Source: Anaerolineales bacterium (GTDB taxonomy: Bacteria; Chloroflexota; Anaerolineae; Anaerolineales; Villigracilaceae). From it: DNA of 64,000 nt. Shown here piece by piece: positions 1 through 7,675 of this stretch. Under the pieces are notes generated by a model that saw only the letters and a list, made by a program, of their open reading frames with translations, ran no database searches and had not been told where the DNA came from. Where the stretch lies: positions 1 to 64,000 of the forward strand of contig JAUXUL010000019.1 in assembly GCA_030680795.1 (NCBI GenBank), in the 5' to 3' direction. The stretch's first letter is position 1. The number at the start of each line of letters is the position of its first letter. Position numbers and translations under genes: made by a program.

Positions 1-459
1 ATAGTCCGGGCTCCACGCGAGCCCGTTGGAAATGCAAATGCCATCGAGCAGGCGCGTCACTAGTTTTCCATCAAACGAATACAATGCGCCAGTTGGCTCC
101 TTCTCATTAATGTCCATTGAGCCGGCGAGGAAGCGGCCAGCGGGGTCACATTTTCCATCGTTGAGGCGGTTGGCAGGGTTTTCAGAATCTAAAGACGCGA
201 GAACCGTTAATTGACCGGAATCAGGATCGAGGTCTGCGAAGCTGAGGCGTCCTTCGGCCCCGCTCAGGGCCAGGATGAGATTTCCGTTTTTACACGGGGC
301 CAGGCATCCGATGAGATCATCCAGATCGGTAAGAATTCGAGTACCTGCATAAACACGTTTCTCAAGAATATTCACCCAATAAAGAGTTTGTGTTTTTGAA
401 TCCCAGGCAGGACATTCGCCAAGAGCGGCTTTTGCATCCAATATTAATTCGGCTTGCAA
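1..459 (-). CDS. SMP-30/gluconolactonase/regucalcin-family protein, 3' end outside window
   Basis: The N-terminal 153 residues of a calcium-dependent sugar-lactonase-type beta-propeller run off the left edge. Translation shows the family signatures LGECPAWD near residue 13, NRLNDGKCDPAGRFLAGSM near 95-115 and ISNGLAWSPDY at the edge; the early Glu and the Asn residues correspond to the metal site of the family. The start is a TTG at 459, chosen because GGAG lies eight bases upstream and the ATG just upstream in another frame stops after nine codons. It follows corA by 29 bases on the same strand, so the two may be cotranscribed. Substrate cannot be told; the family covers lactonases and regucalcin-like proteins. 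Confidence 0.85.
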   Translation of the reverse strand, partial: MQAELILDAKAALGECPAWDSKTQTLYWVNILEKRVYAGTRILTDLDDLIGCLAPCKNGNLILALSGAEGRLSFADLDPDSGQLTVLASLDSENPANRLNDGKCDPAGRFLAGSMDINEKEPTGALYSFDGKLVTRLLDGICISNGLAWSPDY

Positions 460-488
460 TTTATATACTCCATGTGTGAGCCAATATT

Positions 489-1415
489 TTAGAACCAATC
501 ACGTTTGTAGAAAATAATGGTTGCCACCGCTGTCAGGGTAAGCGACATGCCAATGACAAACAAAAACGCGAGCGGATTACTCTCGCCAGGCAGGCTGACA
601 TTCATGCCATAAAAAGCCGCGACGATGGCAGGCATATTAAGAATGATCGTAAGGGCGGCCAATGCTTTCATAACGCCGTTAAGGTTGTTGGAGATAATGG
701 AAGCGAAGGCATCCATCATGCCTGAAAGAATTTCAGTGGCGATGCTTGTCATTTGAATGGCTTGCTGATTTTCGGTAAGCACATCTTCGAGCAGGTCCTG
801 GTCTTCTTCATAATAGTTAAATAGTTGTGTCTTTTGTACACGCTCCATCATCACTTCATTTGAGCGAAGTGCGGTGGCGAAATAAGTAAGGCTCTTTTGA
901 TATTTGAGCAATTCCAGCACTTCACGATTGCGTGTGGATTTTTGCAGTTGATCTTCCACAAGCTCGGTAGCGCGATTGATCTCGCGCAATAAATTCAAAT
1001 AGCGCACTGAGGTTTCAAGGAAGATATACAGCGCAAGGCGGTAACGCTTGCCTGTTTTCAATAACCGATATTTTCCATTGGCCAGCACTTTGAGGATGTC
1101 GCTCTCATAACGGCAAACAGTGATGATCTTGTTTCCCAAAATCATAATGCCAAGCGGCATGGTCATATAATGGACATCGCTTTCAGGCTGGGGAAGCGGA
1201 ATACGAAGCAGGATGAAGGTGTATTCTTCATCACGTTCCATGCGCGCCATTTCGTCCTGGTCGAGGGAATAATTAACGTAGTCCATATCCATCCCCCAAT
1301 TGACCAACTTTTCGATCTCGTCGTGCGTTGGGTCGACCACATTGACCCATGCGCCGTTCGCGATAACTTCAATTTTTTCGAGACCTTGCTCAGTGGTTTT
1401 GTAAATGCTCAGCAT
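489..1415 (-). CDS. corA: CorA-family magnesium/divalent cation transporter
   Basis: 308 residues, the usual CorA length. A soluble N-terminal domain is followed by a long helical stretch (about 130-245) and two C-terminal membrane helices (about 248-270 and 283-303). The signature YGMN is at residues 269-272, at the end of the first helix, followed by the short periplasmic loop VSLPGESNP. The family forms pentameric channels for Mg2+ (also Co2+/Ni2+) gated by cytoplasmic metal binding. The start ATG is preceded by a strong AAGGAGG. The sequence looks intact; ion preference cannot be decided. Confidence 0.93.
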   Translation of the reverse strand: MLSIYKTTEQGLEKIEVIANGAWVNVVDPTHDEIEKLVNWGMDMDYVNYSLDQDEMARMERDEEYTFILLRIPLPQPESDVHYMTMPLGIMILGNKIITVCRYESDILKVLANGKYRLLKTGKRYRLALYIFLETSVRYLNLLREINRATELVEDQLQKSTRNREVLELLKYQKSLTYFATALRSNEVMMERVQKTQLFNYYEEDQDLLEDVLTENQQAIQMTSIATEILSGMMDAFASIISNNLNGVMKALAALTIILNMPAIVAAFYGMNVSLPGESNPLAFLFVIGMSLTLTAVATIIFYKRDWF

Positions 1416-2131
1416 GGCTGCCTCCTTGCGTGAATTGACATCACGCAGAGGCGCACGCGCATCTACGTGATGTTGGTACTAAAATTAAATACGTCCTGTC
1501 CGCCTATACTGGGCGGGTTATTGTCAGAAGAATTAAGATCGCTCTCTTCAGTGTGATACATCATATCCTTGCCGATGTGGCCTGCCGCTTGTTGCATAAA
1601 TTACTAGACTTGCTGGAAGAAATTACGAGTAAAAAATAATTCTGCTTTAGTTACGCATGTGAGACATGTGTGAGGCACTCTGTAAGTATTTTACGCCCGT
1701 TGATGGAATTGCACAACCGTAAAGACTTCGGAGGGTGGGTGTCAGAATCTGGAGACTTTAACAGAAATATCTTATCAAACCCAAAGTCTTGTACTGAGCT
1801 GGTAGGTGACTAGCGCAACTGTGTCGAAGCCTTGTCGAAGTGACACAAAGGCGATGCACTGAGCCTGCCGAAGTGTTACGAAGGGAAAAGAGCGCAAAAT
1901 TGTAAACGATGTGTTTCATTTCACCCGAAACACACCCTAATGGATGCGCGCGAAAGCAAAAACCGTCAGCGAAACATTAAGCCTGGGGAACGGGATCAGG
2001 CACCGGTGCGTGTGATGTCAAATTTGGTGTAACACAGCTTAAACGGCATGCACCGCGTTCTCACGCGGTGCAGCCAATAGACCAACTCAGAGGGAGGAGA
2101 GAGTTTGGAAGAGTAACTTTCGGTTACTCAA
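1416..2131. other. Gene-poor spacer with hairpins and a decayed leader copy
   Basis: No convincing gene in about 700 bases. It holds a diverged copy (1585-1680) of the leader of the next small gene, GTCGAAG/CCTGCCGAAG-type repeat debris at about 1820-1885, a weak hairpin GTGTTTC/GAAACAC at 1912-1935, and a 9-bp hairpin TGCACCGCG/CGCGGTGCA at about 2048-2072. The last lies just beyond the stop of the small gene at 2132 and could act as its terminator, although the following T-run on the minus strand is poor. A 44-codon minus-strand reading frame (1463-1597) has no ribosome binding site. Confidence 0.5.
1585..1680 (-). repeat. Diverged direct copy of the leader region of the gene at 2132-2350
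   Basis: On the plus strand both 1585-1680 and 2361-2454 begin TGCCGCTT(G/A)TTG, continue through similar blocks (CTACTA-like, TGCTGG, AAATT, AGTAAAAA or GGTAAAAA) and end in ACTCTG, at about 94-96 bases each. The second copy is the region directly upstream of the small Cys-rich gene. The first has no intact gene after it, so it looks like a decayed duplication of promoter plus leader. Confidence 0.55.
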
Positions 2132-2350
2132 TTACACAGGGTCAAGATCAGGGTTCGTGCCACACAAAGCGCAGGCCGGCTTTTCCATCATATTGCATTC
2201 AATGGCGCAGGAGCAGCGATGGGCAAGAATACGCGGGGGCTGTTCGGGTAAATGGTCGGCAGGAAAAACTACTTCGTTCTCGATAAAAATTTCATGACCG
2301 ATATGTTCGCAGTATTTGATTTTTTCAACGCGCCAAATCTTTTCTGCCAC
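2132..2350 (-). CDS. Small cysteine-rich protein, probably metal binding
   Basis: 72 residues, starting at a GTG with AGGAGG five bases upstream, which decides both strand and start. Cysteines lie at about 14 (YCEHIGHE), then HRCSC at about 45-47, C51 and CALC at about 59-62 near the C-terminus, with nearby histidines. The spacing suggests a small zinc-ribbon-like or other metal-binding fold. No signal peptide or membrane segment is seen. I do not recognise the family. An overlapping plus-strand reading frame lacks a ribosome binding site and is treated as a shadow. Confidence 0.7.
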   Translation of the reverse strand: MAEKIWRVEKIKYCEHIGHEIFIENEVVFPADHLPEQPPRILAHRCSCAIECNMMEKPACALCGTNPDLDPV

Positions 2351-2470
2351 AACTGCCTCCTGCCGCTTATTGTGGAACTACTAAAACTGCTGGGATAAAT
2401 TTCAGGTAAAAATCATATTTCTGATCTAGTAATTATGCGGCACTTCGTACTCTGATATGCCAAGTTTAAA

Positions 2471-2502
2471 AGAAAAACGCCCGTCCCGCCAGTGACAGGC
2501 GT
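2471..2502 (-). terminator. Intrinsic terminator after the sugar dehydrogenase gene
   Basis: On the minus strand a 9-bp stem ACGCCTGTC pairs with GACGGGCGT (one G-U pair; arms at 2494-2502 and 2477-2485), followed directly by TTTTTCTTTT. It lies 46 bases past the stop at 2548. Confidence 0.8.
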
Positions 2503-2547
2503 CACACACTCGTATGACAAACCGCCAATTGAGGATGTGATAAGTCT

Positions 2548-3774
2548 TTATTTTTTTATGAGGAAATAAACGCCGCCCGCATCGCTTGCCAGATAGATTT
2601 CACCAGACTCATCCTGACCGAATGATGTGATCTTCACATCCGCTTCAAACAGAAGTTGAGACTGCCACTGACCATCAGAGAGGATCAACCCCCAGACATA
2701 GCCACTGCAATAATCCCCGTACAAGTAAATACCATTCCATTCAGGCATTGCGCCGCGATAGACATACCCGCCTGTGACTGAACAGCCGCCATAGGAATGG
2801 CTGTATTCTGCGGCGGGGAGCAACAAGCCTGGTCGAGCCTGACCATCATAGCCATGATTACCCTCCATGAGGCTCCAGCCGAAGTTTGCCCCGCCGGGTG
2901 AACCAGCTGGAAGGTAATCAATCTCCTCCCAGTCACCCTGACCCACATCACCGATCCATAGGTCGCCCGTGGCGCGGTCAAAGGAGATGCGCCAGGGATT
3001 GCGCAAGCCGTAAGCCCAGGCTTCATTTCCAAACGGGTTATCAGATGGAATGCTATACGGGTCGCTGCTGTTCACGTCAATGCGTAAAATTTTGCCGAGC
3101 AGGCTGGCGGTGTCCTGTCCGTTTTTGTGTGGGTCACCGCCCGCACCGCCATCTCCAAGCCCAAGATACAAATATCCATCCGGTCCGAAAACTACTGCGC
3201 CACCATTGTGGTTGGGATAAGGCTGGTTAACCTTCAATAAAATGGATTCACTGCCAGCATCGGCAAGGTTGCCGCTGGCTTGAAAACGGGAGATAAAAGT
3301 ATTCCCACCCGTACCTGTGTAGTTGACGTAGAAAAAGCCATTCTGTTCATAGTCTGGATGAAAGGCTAAGCCGAGTAATCCCATTTCGTTGCCGTCATCA
3401 TTTACGCGGTCTTTAATATCCAGAAAAGGCTGTGCGAGCAGTTGACCGTTTTCATAAGCACGGATGACGCCGTATTTTTCAATGATGAATAACCTGCCCG
3501 AACCATCCAATGCAGATTGCACATCCACAGGACGGTTGAGTCCGCTGGCGATGAGACGCCACTCGTAATTATTTGCGTTGGGGAATTCGCTGACATTGGG
3601 AAGAAAGGATTGTGTCTGCGGCGTGGCAGGGGTAGCAGGCTGGGGCTGAGAATCTGATTGGGGGGCTGAAGCAGGTGTCGGATGGGTGAGAGGCGTGATG
3701 GTTGGGAAAACAGTTTCTGCCAATCCTCCACATGCGAGCATTGGCAGAGTCAATAAAATAAAAAGTCGCCTCAT
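2548..3774 (-). CDS. PQQ-type glucose/sorbosone dehydrogenase-family lipoprotein
   Basis: 408 residues. Residues 1-16 are a lipoprotein signal with lipobox LPMLAC, followed by a Thr/Pro/Gln-rich linker to about residue 60 and then the six-bladed propeller typical of soluble aldose sugar dehydrogenases (GSDH family). Recognisable blocks are LNRPVDVQ, NEMGLLGLAFHP (catalytic-region His), NHNGGAVVFGPDGYLYLGLGDGG and YGLRNPWRISFDRATGDLWIGDVGQ. The family oxidises aldoses with PQQ on the outside of the membrane. No PQQ synthesis genes are in the window, so the natural substrate and cofactor supply are unknown. The downstream-facing terminator at 2471-2502 marks the end of the unit. Confidence 0.88.
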   Translation of the reverse strand: MRRLFILLTLPMLACGGLAETVFPTITPLTHPTPASAPQSDSQPQPATPATPQTQSFLPNVSEFPNANNYEWRLIASGLNRPVDVQSALDGSGRLFIIEKYGVIRAYENGQLLAQPFLDIKDRVNDDGNEMGLLGLAFHPDYEQNGFFYVNYTGTGGNTFISRFQASGNLADAGSESILLKVNQPYPNHNGGAVVFGPDGYLYLGLGDGGAGGDPHKNGQDTASLLGKILRIDVNSSDPYSIPSDNPFGNEAWAYGLRNPWRISFDRATGDLWIGDVGQGDWEEIDYLPAGSPGGANFGWSLMEGNHGYDGQARPGLLLPAAEYSHSYGGCSVTGGYVYRGAMPEWNGIYLYGDYCSGYVWGLILSDGQWQSQLLFEADVKITSFGQDESGEIYLASDAGGVYFLIKK

Positions 3775-3776
3775 GT

Positions 3777-4142
3777 TTATAATTCTTCTTTTATGTCTGT
3801 GGCTTCCGCATCCACAATATCTTCGTGTGTGTCGCCGTCATTCATGTTGCCGGCCAGCGCCTGCATGTGTTCTGCCACAACCTCAGGCGGGCAAAGTTCG
3901 GTGAAGATGTACGAACCGAGCCAGAGCAGCGCGGCATCATCCACTACGCCGATGATGGGAACGGAAATGACATCAATGGGCGAAACCAGATAGATCAGCG
4001 CTCCAATGGGAACCAGTTTGGCAAAGATATTGACGCGCCTGTCACCCATTAATCGAAAGATGAGTTTGAGTTGGTTAAGCAAATTGCGGACAATACCGCC
4101 TTGTTGTGTTATTGAGATGTCTGATATTTTCTTTTCTGTCAT
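3777..4142 (-). CDS. DUF1232 (YkvA-like) small membrane-associated protein
   Basis: 121 residues from the ATG at 4142, which has AGGAG six bases upstream; an in-frame start at 4187 lacks a ribosome binding site. The core around residues 40-85 has the DUF1232 signature KLVPIGALIYLVSPIDVISVPIIGVVDDAALL, a hydrophobic hairpin containing the conserved S-P-x-D. The function of the family is unknown. The stop is two bases from the start of the dehydrogenase gene, so the pair is probably cotranscribed. Confidence 0.8.
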   Translation of the reverse strand: MTEKKISDISITQQGGIVRNLLNQLKLIFRLMGDRRVNIFAKLVPIGALIYLVSPIDVISVPIIGVVDDAALLWLGSYIFTELCPPEVVAEHMQALAGNMNDGDTHEDIVDAEATDIKEEL

Positions 4143-4300
4143 TTGAATCTCCTTTTGAAAAGTGTTTTCATTATATTCCATTTGCAAGGCGCACTGATTT
4201 TATATACGGACTTCAAATTTACTAGGTGCAGGCAGGTAATATTTGAATGTATCAGGATGTCACAAATATATGACAAATATCACTTTTTGGAGGGCTTCTC

Positions 4301-4690
4301 ATGGAGATGCTAATTGATTTTCCCGGCGGGTCAAGAGTGGATGCGCACTTCGGCTCGCATACTGTTCCAACCGACCAACCCCCTGCAAACACCGCACCGG
4401 CGCCTTTTGAGTTATTTCTCGCTTCCATTGGCACGTGCGCCGGCATTTATGTGCTTGGTTTTTGCCGCCAGCGCAATTTGCCCGCCGAGGGCATTCGCAT
4501 TATTCAACGCAATCACCCAAATATAACAGGCATGATCGAGAAAATTGATCTTGAAATTCAAGTGCCGCCCAGCTTCCCCGCCCAATACTACGAGGCACTC
4601 ATCCGTTCGGCGGAGTTGTGCAAAGTGAAGAAGACTTTGGAGCATCCGCCCGTATTTGAGGTGAAGACAAAAGTTGTTGAAGCTGTGTAA
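4301..4690 (+). CDS. OsmC/Ohr-family protein
   Basis: 129 residues with the OsmC fold. APFELFLASIGTCAGIYVLGF carries the first conserved Cys (about residue 46), and ELCKVKKTLEHP near 108 carries the second. In the OsmC/Ohr family these form the thiol pair that reduces organic peroxides; several subfamilies have other roles. The ATG follows GGAGGG by six bases. A strong hairpin follows the stop. It is transcribed away from the DUF1232 gene, so the 4143-4300 stretch carries divergent promoters. Confidence 0.85.
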   Translation: MEMLIDFPGGSRVDAHFGSHTVPTDQPPANTAPAPFELFLASIGTCAGIYVLGFCRQRNLPAEGIRIIQRNHPNITGMIEKIDLEIQVPPSFPAQYYEALIRSAELCKVKKTLEHPPVFEVKTKVVEAV

Positions 4691-4693
4691 ATA

Positions 4694-4728
4694 AAACTGA
4701 CGGTCATATTCAAAATAACCGTCAGTTT
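4694..4728. terminator. Bidirectional-looking hairpin terminator after the OsmC gene
   Basis: An 11-bp perfect stem AAACTGACGGT/ACCGTCAGTTT (4694-4704 and 4718-4728) with a 13-base loop starts three bases past the OsmC stop. A-rich and T-rich flanks would serve both strands. Confidence 0.75.
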
Positions 4729-4736
4729 ATTAACGG

Positions 4737-4742
4737 TAAAAT
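4737..4742 (+). promoter_or_regulatory. -10 box of a leaderless promoter
   Basis: TAAAAT lies exactly six bases before the ATG at 4749, with no Shine-Dalgarno sequence between. Transcription would start at or next to the ATG. The same arrangement occurs at 5447, 7664 and 60538. Confidence 0.55.
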
Positions 4743-4748
4743 CGCCCC

Positions 4749-5216
4749 ATGCCTTATCTGATTGATGGACATAATCTAATTCCCAAACTTGGGCTGCGGC
4801 TGGATTCCATGGATGATGAATTGGAACTGGTTGCCATCCTGCAGGAATTTGCGCGCCTCAAACGGCATCAAGTGGAAGTCTATTTTGATGGAGCGCCTGC
4901 GTCTCAGGCCGGGACCCGAAGGCTGGGCACTGTCCGAGCACATTTCGTCCGCCTCGGGCAAACCGCTGACAACGCCATCCGCGACCGCCTGAACAAGATG
5001 GGCAAATCTGCCAAAAACCTGGTCGTGGTATCTTCCGACCACGAAGTACAAAATGCGGCACGAGTTAATCAGGCGCAATTTGTTTCCGCTGAAGAGTTTG
5101 TAAAGCTAGTAAAAACAGCAATGACCTCCACACCAATAACCAGCGCAGACGATAAAAAACTTTCAGCCAGTGAAGTGGATGAATGGCTGCAACTATTTCA
5201 TGATAAAGATCACTAA
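4749..5216 (+). CDS. NYN-domain (YacP/Rae1-like) ribonuclease-family protein
   Basis: 155 residues. The PIN-like NYN domain is shown by YLIDGHNLI at residue 3, VEVYFDGAP near 43, TADNAIRDRL near 77 and VVVSSDHEVQ near 100; the conserved acidic residues fit the metal site of this superfamily. YacP relatives include the ribosome-associated mRNA endonuclease Rae1 of Bacillus. The C-terminal tail (SASEVDEWLQLF) resembles a short helical extension. No Shine-Dalgarno is present and the gene appears leaderless. Its RNA target is unknown. Confidence 0.82.
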   Translation: MPYLIDGHNLIPKLGLRLDSMDDELELVAILQEFARLKRHQVEVYFDGAPASQAGTRRLGTVRAHFVRLGQTADNAIRDRLNKMGKSAKNLVVVSSDHEVQNAARVNQAQFVSAEEFVKLVKTAMTSTPITSADDKKLSASEVDEWLQLFHDKDH

Positions 5217-5329
5217 TTCAGACCAACTCAGTCCATTTTCTTATTTACTTTTAATGTATTTTGGATGAAATAGATGTATATTATCTTCATTGACACCTGC
5301 CCTCCCTTTTACCGGTATCTAGGTGTCTA

Positions 5330-5384
5330 CCGCCGCCAGGCCTAACATGTCCCCCCCATGCTAGCTGGCGGCGGACCCTTTTTT
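5330..5384 (+). terminator. Intrinsic terminator after the NYN gene
   Basis: A 10-bp GC-rich stem CCGCCGCCAG/CTGGCGGCGG (5330-5339, 5365-5374) is followed after ACCC by six T residues. It is about 110 bases past the NYN stop. Confidence 0.75.
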
Positions 5385-5398
5385 GCCCCCAACCCAGC

Positions 5399-5438
5399 CC
5401 TCCCCCAAATCCCACGAAACGGATTTGGGGGAGGTTTC
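5399..5438 (+). terminator. Second strong hairpin, 14-bp perfect stem
   Basis: Arms CCTCCCCCAAATCC and GGATTTGGGGGAGG (5399-5412, 5421-5434) enclose CACGAAAC and are followed by TTTCTTT. It sits between the first terminator and the promoter of the next gene. It could be a back-up terminator or one of the CCCTC-type mobile hairpins found elsewhere in the window. Confidence 0.6.
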
Positions 5439-5446
5439 TTTGAGAC

Positions 5447-5452
5447 TATAAT
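5447..5452 (+). promoter_or_regulatory. -10 box of a leaderless promoter
   Basis: Consensus TATAAT is followed by six bases and then ATG at 5459. No Shine-Dalgarno is present between them. Confidence 0.65.
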
Positions 5453-5458
5453 TTGAGC

Positions 5459-6469
5459 ATGAAAACCGCTTACACATTTGTCCCCTCACGAAATCATGAA
5501 TATCCCGATCATCCTGAAAGACCGGGCAGATTGGATGTGCTTGAGCCTCAACTTGCCTCATTTGGTGCGGAACGCATCGAACCAATCCGCGCGCGGCATG
5601 AAGAACTGGCGCGTGTGCATGAGCCACAACTGATTCGGGCAATTGAGGAAGTTTGCACGCAAGGGCTGGGTATCATTGATCACGCGCCCACCTATGTTAC
5701 GAATACATCCTTTGAGGATGCCATGCTCGCGGCTGGCGGCGTCATCACCTGCATGCGGGCCGTGATCAATGGCGATGCAGGGAATGCCTTTGCCATAGTC
5801 CGCCCGCCTGGGCATCATGCCGAGCCGCAGCGCGCGATGGGGTTTTGCATTTTCAACAACATCGCCATCGCCGCACAGGATGCGCTGGCAAATGGAATGG
5901 AGCGTGTGATGGTGATCGATTTTGATGCACATCACGGCAATGGCACACAAGCCGCGTTTATGGATGACGAACGTGCTGGTTTTATTTCCACACATCAATG
6001 GGGAATCTACCCCGGCACGGGATGGATTGATGACGCGCCACATGCCAGGGGACGGCTGGTCAATGTCCCTTTGCATTCGCGTGCGGGAGATGAAACCTTC
6101 GCCCGCATCCATGATGAAATCTTCAAACCCGTCCTTCAAAAATTCAAACCGCAAATGTTGCTGGTCTCGGCGGGGTTTGACGCGCATTGGAACGATCCAA
6201 TCACTTCGCTGGGGCTTTCCACAAAAGGATATTACAACATGTCCAAGAAACTGGTTGAGATGGCTGAGGAATACTGCAGCGGAAAGATTGTCTTTGTGCT
6301 TGAAGGCGGCTATGACCCGAAGGACCTCGCTGACGGGGCGGCGGCTGTTTTCGACGCATTGACCAGCCGTCCGTTAAAGAATGAGGCGAATGATCCATCG
6401 CCGTATGCTGACCCGGATCACGAGGCGCGCATCCATGAAATCTTAAAATGGCACGGCTTCGCGCAATAG
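5459..6469 (+). CDS. Histone-deacetylase-family (class II) hydrolase
   Basis: About 336 residues, the full length of bacterial HDAC-like amidohydrolases (AcuC, acetylpolyamine amidohydrolase and HDAH group). Motifs in order: NHEYPDHPERPGRLD near 10, RPPGHHAEPQRAMGFCIFNN near 117 with the His-His charge relay, IDFDAHHGNGTQ near 155 with zinc-binding Asp and His, SAGFDAHWNDPI near 240 with the second zinc Asp, and LEGGYDP near 285. All catalytic residues look present. Likely substrates are acetyl-lysine proteins or acetylated small amines. ATG at 5459 is preferred over a TTG two codons earlier because a TATAAT box sits six bases upstream. Confidence 0.9.
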   Translation: MKTAYTFVPSRNHEYPDHPERPGRLDVLEPQLASFGAERIEPIRARHEELARVHEPQLIRAIEEVCTQGLGIIDHAPTYVTNTSFEDAMLAAGGVITCMRAVINGDAGNAFAIVRPPGHHAEPQRAMGFCIFNNIAIAAQDALANGMERVMVIDFDAHHGNGTQAAFMDDERAGFISTHQWGIYPGTGWIDDAPHARGRLVNVPLHSRAGDETFARIHDEIFKPVLQKFKPQMLLVSAGFDAHWNDPITSLGLSTKGYYNMSKKLVEMAEEYCSGKIVFVLEGGYDPKDLADGAAAVFDALTSRPLKNEANDPSPYADPDHEARIHEILKWHGFAQ

Positions 6470-6526
6470 ACACATAATGACAAAATATCTTTTTTGTTGT
6501 ACACTCGAAAAAACAAAGGAGTGAGG

Positions 6527-7585
6527 ATGGCCAGGAGAGAAAGCAAAGGTTTTGTTCAACTTGAATGGGTCTGCCCGAATTGCGACGGGCGCAATCCAGG
6601 TTCGGTAAAAACCTGCGGAAATTGCGGCGCGCCGCAGCCGGAGAATGTGAAATTCCAACGCGCGGCAAATGAAAAGATCGTTACGGATGAAAAACTTGTG
6701 CAAGCTGCAAAAGCGGGCGCGGATATTCACTGCGGATTTTGCGGCACGCGCAACCCGGCCAATGCGGTGACTTGTTCGCAATGCGGCGGGGATATAAAGG
6801 AAGGCAAAGCGCGCCAGGCGGGACAGATTTTACAAGCGGCCCCGACTCCGCCGAAAATTGTAACCTGCACGAATTGCGGGACCGAAAACCCGGGCAGTGA
6901 AACCACCTGTTCAAAATGCGGTTCGCTCTTGCCGCGAGCCGCAGCGCCGCGGCTTGAACCTGCGCAAGTGAAAGCCGCCGCCTCACAAAAAGATACGGAA
7001 AAGAAAAAACCGAATTGGTTATTATTCGGCGGCATCGGCGCATTTCTATTAACATGTTGTCTGGCGATACTATTTCTTTTTGTATTCCCCTCAAAATCTG
7101 TGCAGGGGACCGTGACCGATGTGCGCTGGCAGACATCTGTGCCCATGCAGGAGGTGCAGGCGGTCCATTATTCCAATGAACGCGGAAGCGCGCCTTCGGA
7201 TGCTTATAACGTTTCGTGCCATACAGAAAGCCAGGAAGTTTGCGAAGAAAAGACGATTGATCGGGGCAATGGCTTTGCCGAGGTCGTGCAGGAATGTCAT
7301 ACTGAATCCGATGAATATTGCAGTTACACGGTGGACGAATGGAAGACGATCCAAACTTATGACTTGAGCGGCAATGACCTCTTCCCTGTATATGAAAACC
7401 CAAGCTTTGCAAGTGACCAACGACTAGGGTCAGCCTCTGAGGATTTGACGGTCTATTTCAGCACCTCCGATGGACAGCAGACTTATTCGCCGGGCTCGAT
7501 AAGTGAATTCCAGCAATTCCAAATTGGAAGTACGTGGACGTTGAAGATGAATGTGGTGGGCGGGATTACTTCAGTAGAGAGGTGA
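6527..7585 (+). CDS. Triple zinc-ribbon membrane protein with Cys-rich outer domain
   Basis: 352 residues; start ATG 6527 is set by GGAG six bases upstream. Three four-Cys ribbons occur at about residues 16-33 (CPNC...CGNC), 69-86 (CGFC...CSQC) and 114-131 (CTNC...CSKC). One membrane helix spans about 164-188, which would place the ribbons in the cytosol. The outer part (about 190-352) has five more cysteines at about 230-265 (SCHTESQEVCEE, ECHTESDEYCSY) that may form disulfides or bind a ligand. The architecture suggests a membrane sensor or adaptor; I do not recognise the outer domain. Confidence 0.7.
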   Translation: MARRESKGFVQLEWVCPNCDGRNPGSVKTCGNCGAPQPENVKFQRAANEKIVTDEKLVQAAKAGADIHCGFCGTRNPANAVTCSQCGGDIKEGKARQAGQILQAAPTPPKIVTCTNCGTENPGSETTCSKCGSLLPRAAAPRLEPAQVKAAASQKDTEKKKPNWLLFGGIGAFLLTCCLAILFLFVFPSKSVQGTVTDVRWQTSVPMQEVQAVHYSNERGSAPSDAYNVSCHTESQEVCEEKTIDRGNGFAEVVQECHTESDEYCSYTVDEWKTIQTYDLSGNDLFPVYENPSFASDQRLGSASEDLTVYFSTSDGQQTYSPGSISEFQQFQIGSTWTLKMNVVGGITSVER

Positions 7586-7633
7586 GACAGAAGGTAGAAA
7601 GTGGAAGGCTGATAGCAGAAAGATGAAAGAGAA
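7585..7633. repeat. Degenerate heptamer array (AGNNNGA type)
   Basis: Seven consecutive 7-base units share A-G at positions 1-2 or 2-3 and G-A at the end (AGACAGA, AGGTAGA, AAGTGGA, AGGCTGA and so on). It starts at the stop codon of the zinc-ribbon gene and runs into the terminator stem. Confidence 0.6.
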
Positions 7634-7664
7634 AACTCCTGACCCATTCAGGAGTTTTCTCTTT
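7626..7664. terminator. 17-bp perfect hairpin terminator
   Basis: Arms at 7626-7642 and 7648-7664 (AAAGAGAAAACTCCTGA and its complement) enclose CCCAT. It ends in TTTTCTCTTT on the plus strand and can serve either direction. The last T overlaps the -10 box of the next gene. Confidence 0.85.
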
Positions 7665-7669
7665 ATAAT
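7664..7669 (+). promoter_or_regulatory. -10 box of a leaderless promoter
   Basis: TATAAT is followed by six bases (AACTGC) and ATG at 7676, immediately after the terminator hairpin. There is no room for a Shine-Dalgarno sequence. Confidence 0.7.
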
Positions 7670-7675
7670 AACTGC

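Noticed and set aside
1463-1597. 44-codon minus-strand frame inside the spacer
   Set aside because: No ribosome binding site; lies in a decayed leader copy.
2068-2286. 72-codon plus-strand frame
   Set aside because: No ribosome binding site and antisense to the small Cys-rich gene, which has AGGAGG before its start.
5558-6187. Long antisense frame in the HDAC-like gene
   Set aside because: Shadow frame; the plus strand has all family motifs.
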